23,262 nt of DNA from an uncultured Gemmatimonadota bacterium (GTDB taxonomy: Bacteria; Gemmatimonadota; Gemmatimonadetes; Gemmatimonadales; GWC2-71-9), in NCBI GenBank assembly GCA_946887295.1, contig CAMPKP010000040.1:1-23262 (forward strand). Direction: 5' to 3'. Both the position numbers and the translations under genes were made by a program. Of this stretch, positions 22,889 to 23,262 are shown piece by piece (position 1 is the stretch's first letter; each line of letters starts with the position of its first letter). The notes under the pieces are model-generated. The model ran no database searches and was not told the origin of the DNA. It saw nothing but the letters and a program-made list of their open reading frames with translations.

Positions 22889-23262
22889 ATGAAAAGACGT
22901 TCAACGGCGAGTCTCGCAGCGGCGGCGATGCTGTTCGGAACCCTCGCCTGCGCCGGCAACAAGTCGGGTGGGGAGGACGAGACCGCCGCGGCCCCTCAGG
23001 ACACGACTCAGGTCCAGAATCCTCCGGGCTACAGCGGCATGGAGCGTGATACCACCATTTTGCCCGACACCGCGACCGCCGTAGACACCTTCCTCAACGA
23101 GCAGGGAACGGGCGTCCCGACGGATACAATGGGGTACGGCGGTCTGGAGCGCCCCGACACCAGCGGGGCCGCAGGCCAGGATACGACAGGGGCGGGTTGG
23201 AGCGACACGACCAGCACGACCGGGGTGGACACCTCCGGAATGTCCGGCATGGGCGACACCAC
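22889..23262 (+). CDS. DT-rich secreted lipoprotein-like protein, cut by right window edge
   Basis: The first 124 residues of a gene with ATG at 22889 and AGGGAGG at 22878-22884. A short basic start MKRRS and a hydrophobic stretch lead to GTLAC, with C21 as likely lipidation site; the -3 residue is Thr, so the lipobox is imperfect. The mature part is low complexity, rich in Asp, Thr, Gly and Ser. It contains two related blocks, GYSGMERDT (from residue 47) and GYGGLERPDT (from 82), about 35 residues apart, and many DT or DTT pairs. It has the look of an extended surface or periplasmic polypeptide. No enzymatic domain is visible and the function is unknown. Reverse-strand frames here are shadows. 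Confidence 0.8.
   Translation, partial: MKRRSTASLAAAAMLFGTLACAGNKSGGEDETAAAPQDTTQVQNPPGYSGMERDTTILPDTATAVDTFLNEQGTGVPTDTMGYGGLERPDTSGAAGQDTTGAGWSDTTSTTGVDTSGMSGMGDT

Noticed and set aside
1..23262. Mobile element, CRISPR array, tRNA or rRNA
   Set aside because: No transposase, integrase, repeat-spacer array, attachment-site pair or RNA gene pattern was seen on either strand.

Overview
The window is about 23 kb of high-GC bacterial DNA, densely coding, with many GTG and TTG starts and many overlapping stop/start pairs. The gene content fits the phylum Gemmatimonadota: several secreted M28 metallopeptidases, an OPT-family transporter, a Pkn2-type Ser/Thr kinase, a cobalamin-binding-type protein without an obvious signal peptide, and DT-rich secreted proteins. 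This taxonomic placement is inference from gene content; no rRNA or other marker is present. No tRNA, rRNA, insertion sequence, CRISPR array or phage gene was seen.

Layout. (1) 1-931, minus: the N-terminal 310 residues of a Ser/Thr protein kinase that runs off the left edge. (2) 1294-3858, plus: Lon protease, with an unusual low-complexity insert just before its Walker A motif. A strong hairpin (3878-3921) separates it from the convergent gene to its right. (3) 3928-20370, minus: about 16.4 kb of fifteen genes on one strand with little spacing. In transcription order they are an OPT oligopeptide transporter, a 4-TM membrane protein, a BtuF-like protein, an M42 aminopeptidase, an M28 peptidase with PDZ domain, an fRMsr-type GAF protein, a proline-iminopeptidase-like hydrolase, an unknown 226-aa protein, a PolX/PHP protein, endonuclease III, a membrane-anchored beta-propeller-like protein, an M28 peptidase with PA-type insertion, a possible alpha/alpha-toroid protein, a TrmB-type regulator and an Hpt/pseudo-receiver/GGDEF protein. 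(4) 20621-20988, plus: two tiny overlapping membrane-protein genes, closed by a bidirectional terminator. (5) 21048-22580, minus: a PBP4-type D,D-carboxypeptidase (dacB). (6) 22889 to the right edge, plus: the start of a DT-rich lipoprotein-like gene.

How the genes may work together. The first part of the long run looks like a peptide-scavenging module: OPT imports peptides, the two M28 enzymes trim peptides outside the cytoplasm, and the M42 enzyme and the S33 hydrolase finish them inside. A repair pair (PolX/PHP and Nth) lies in the middle, translationally coupled. At the far end TrmB and the GGDEF protein are coupled by a 4-bp overlap and probably have their own promoter, with a perfect 19-bp palindrome that suggests autoregulation.

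The most unusual points are: the PolX-like protein, which keeps every visible PHP metal ligand but has lost two of three polymerase aspartates; the GGDEF protein, which has two receiver-like domains without phospho-acceptor Asp and a degenerate active site but an intact I-site; and the palindromic, possibly leaderless TrmB promoter. I did not find a clear new defence or mobile system.
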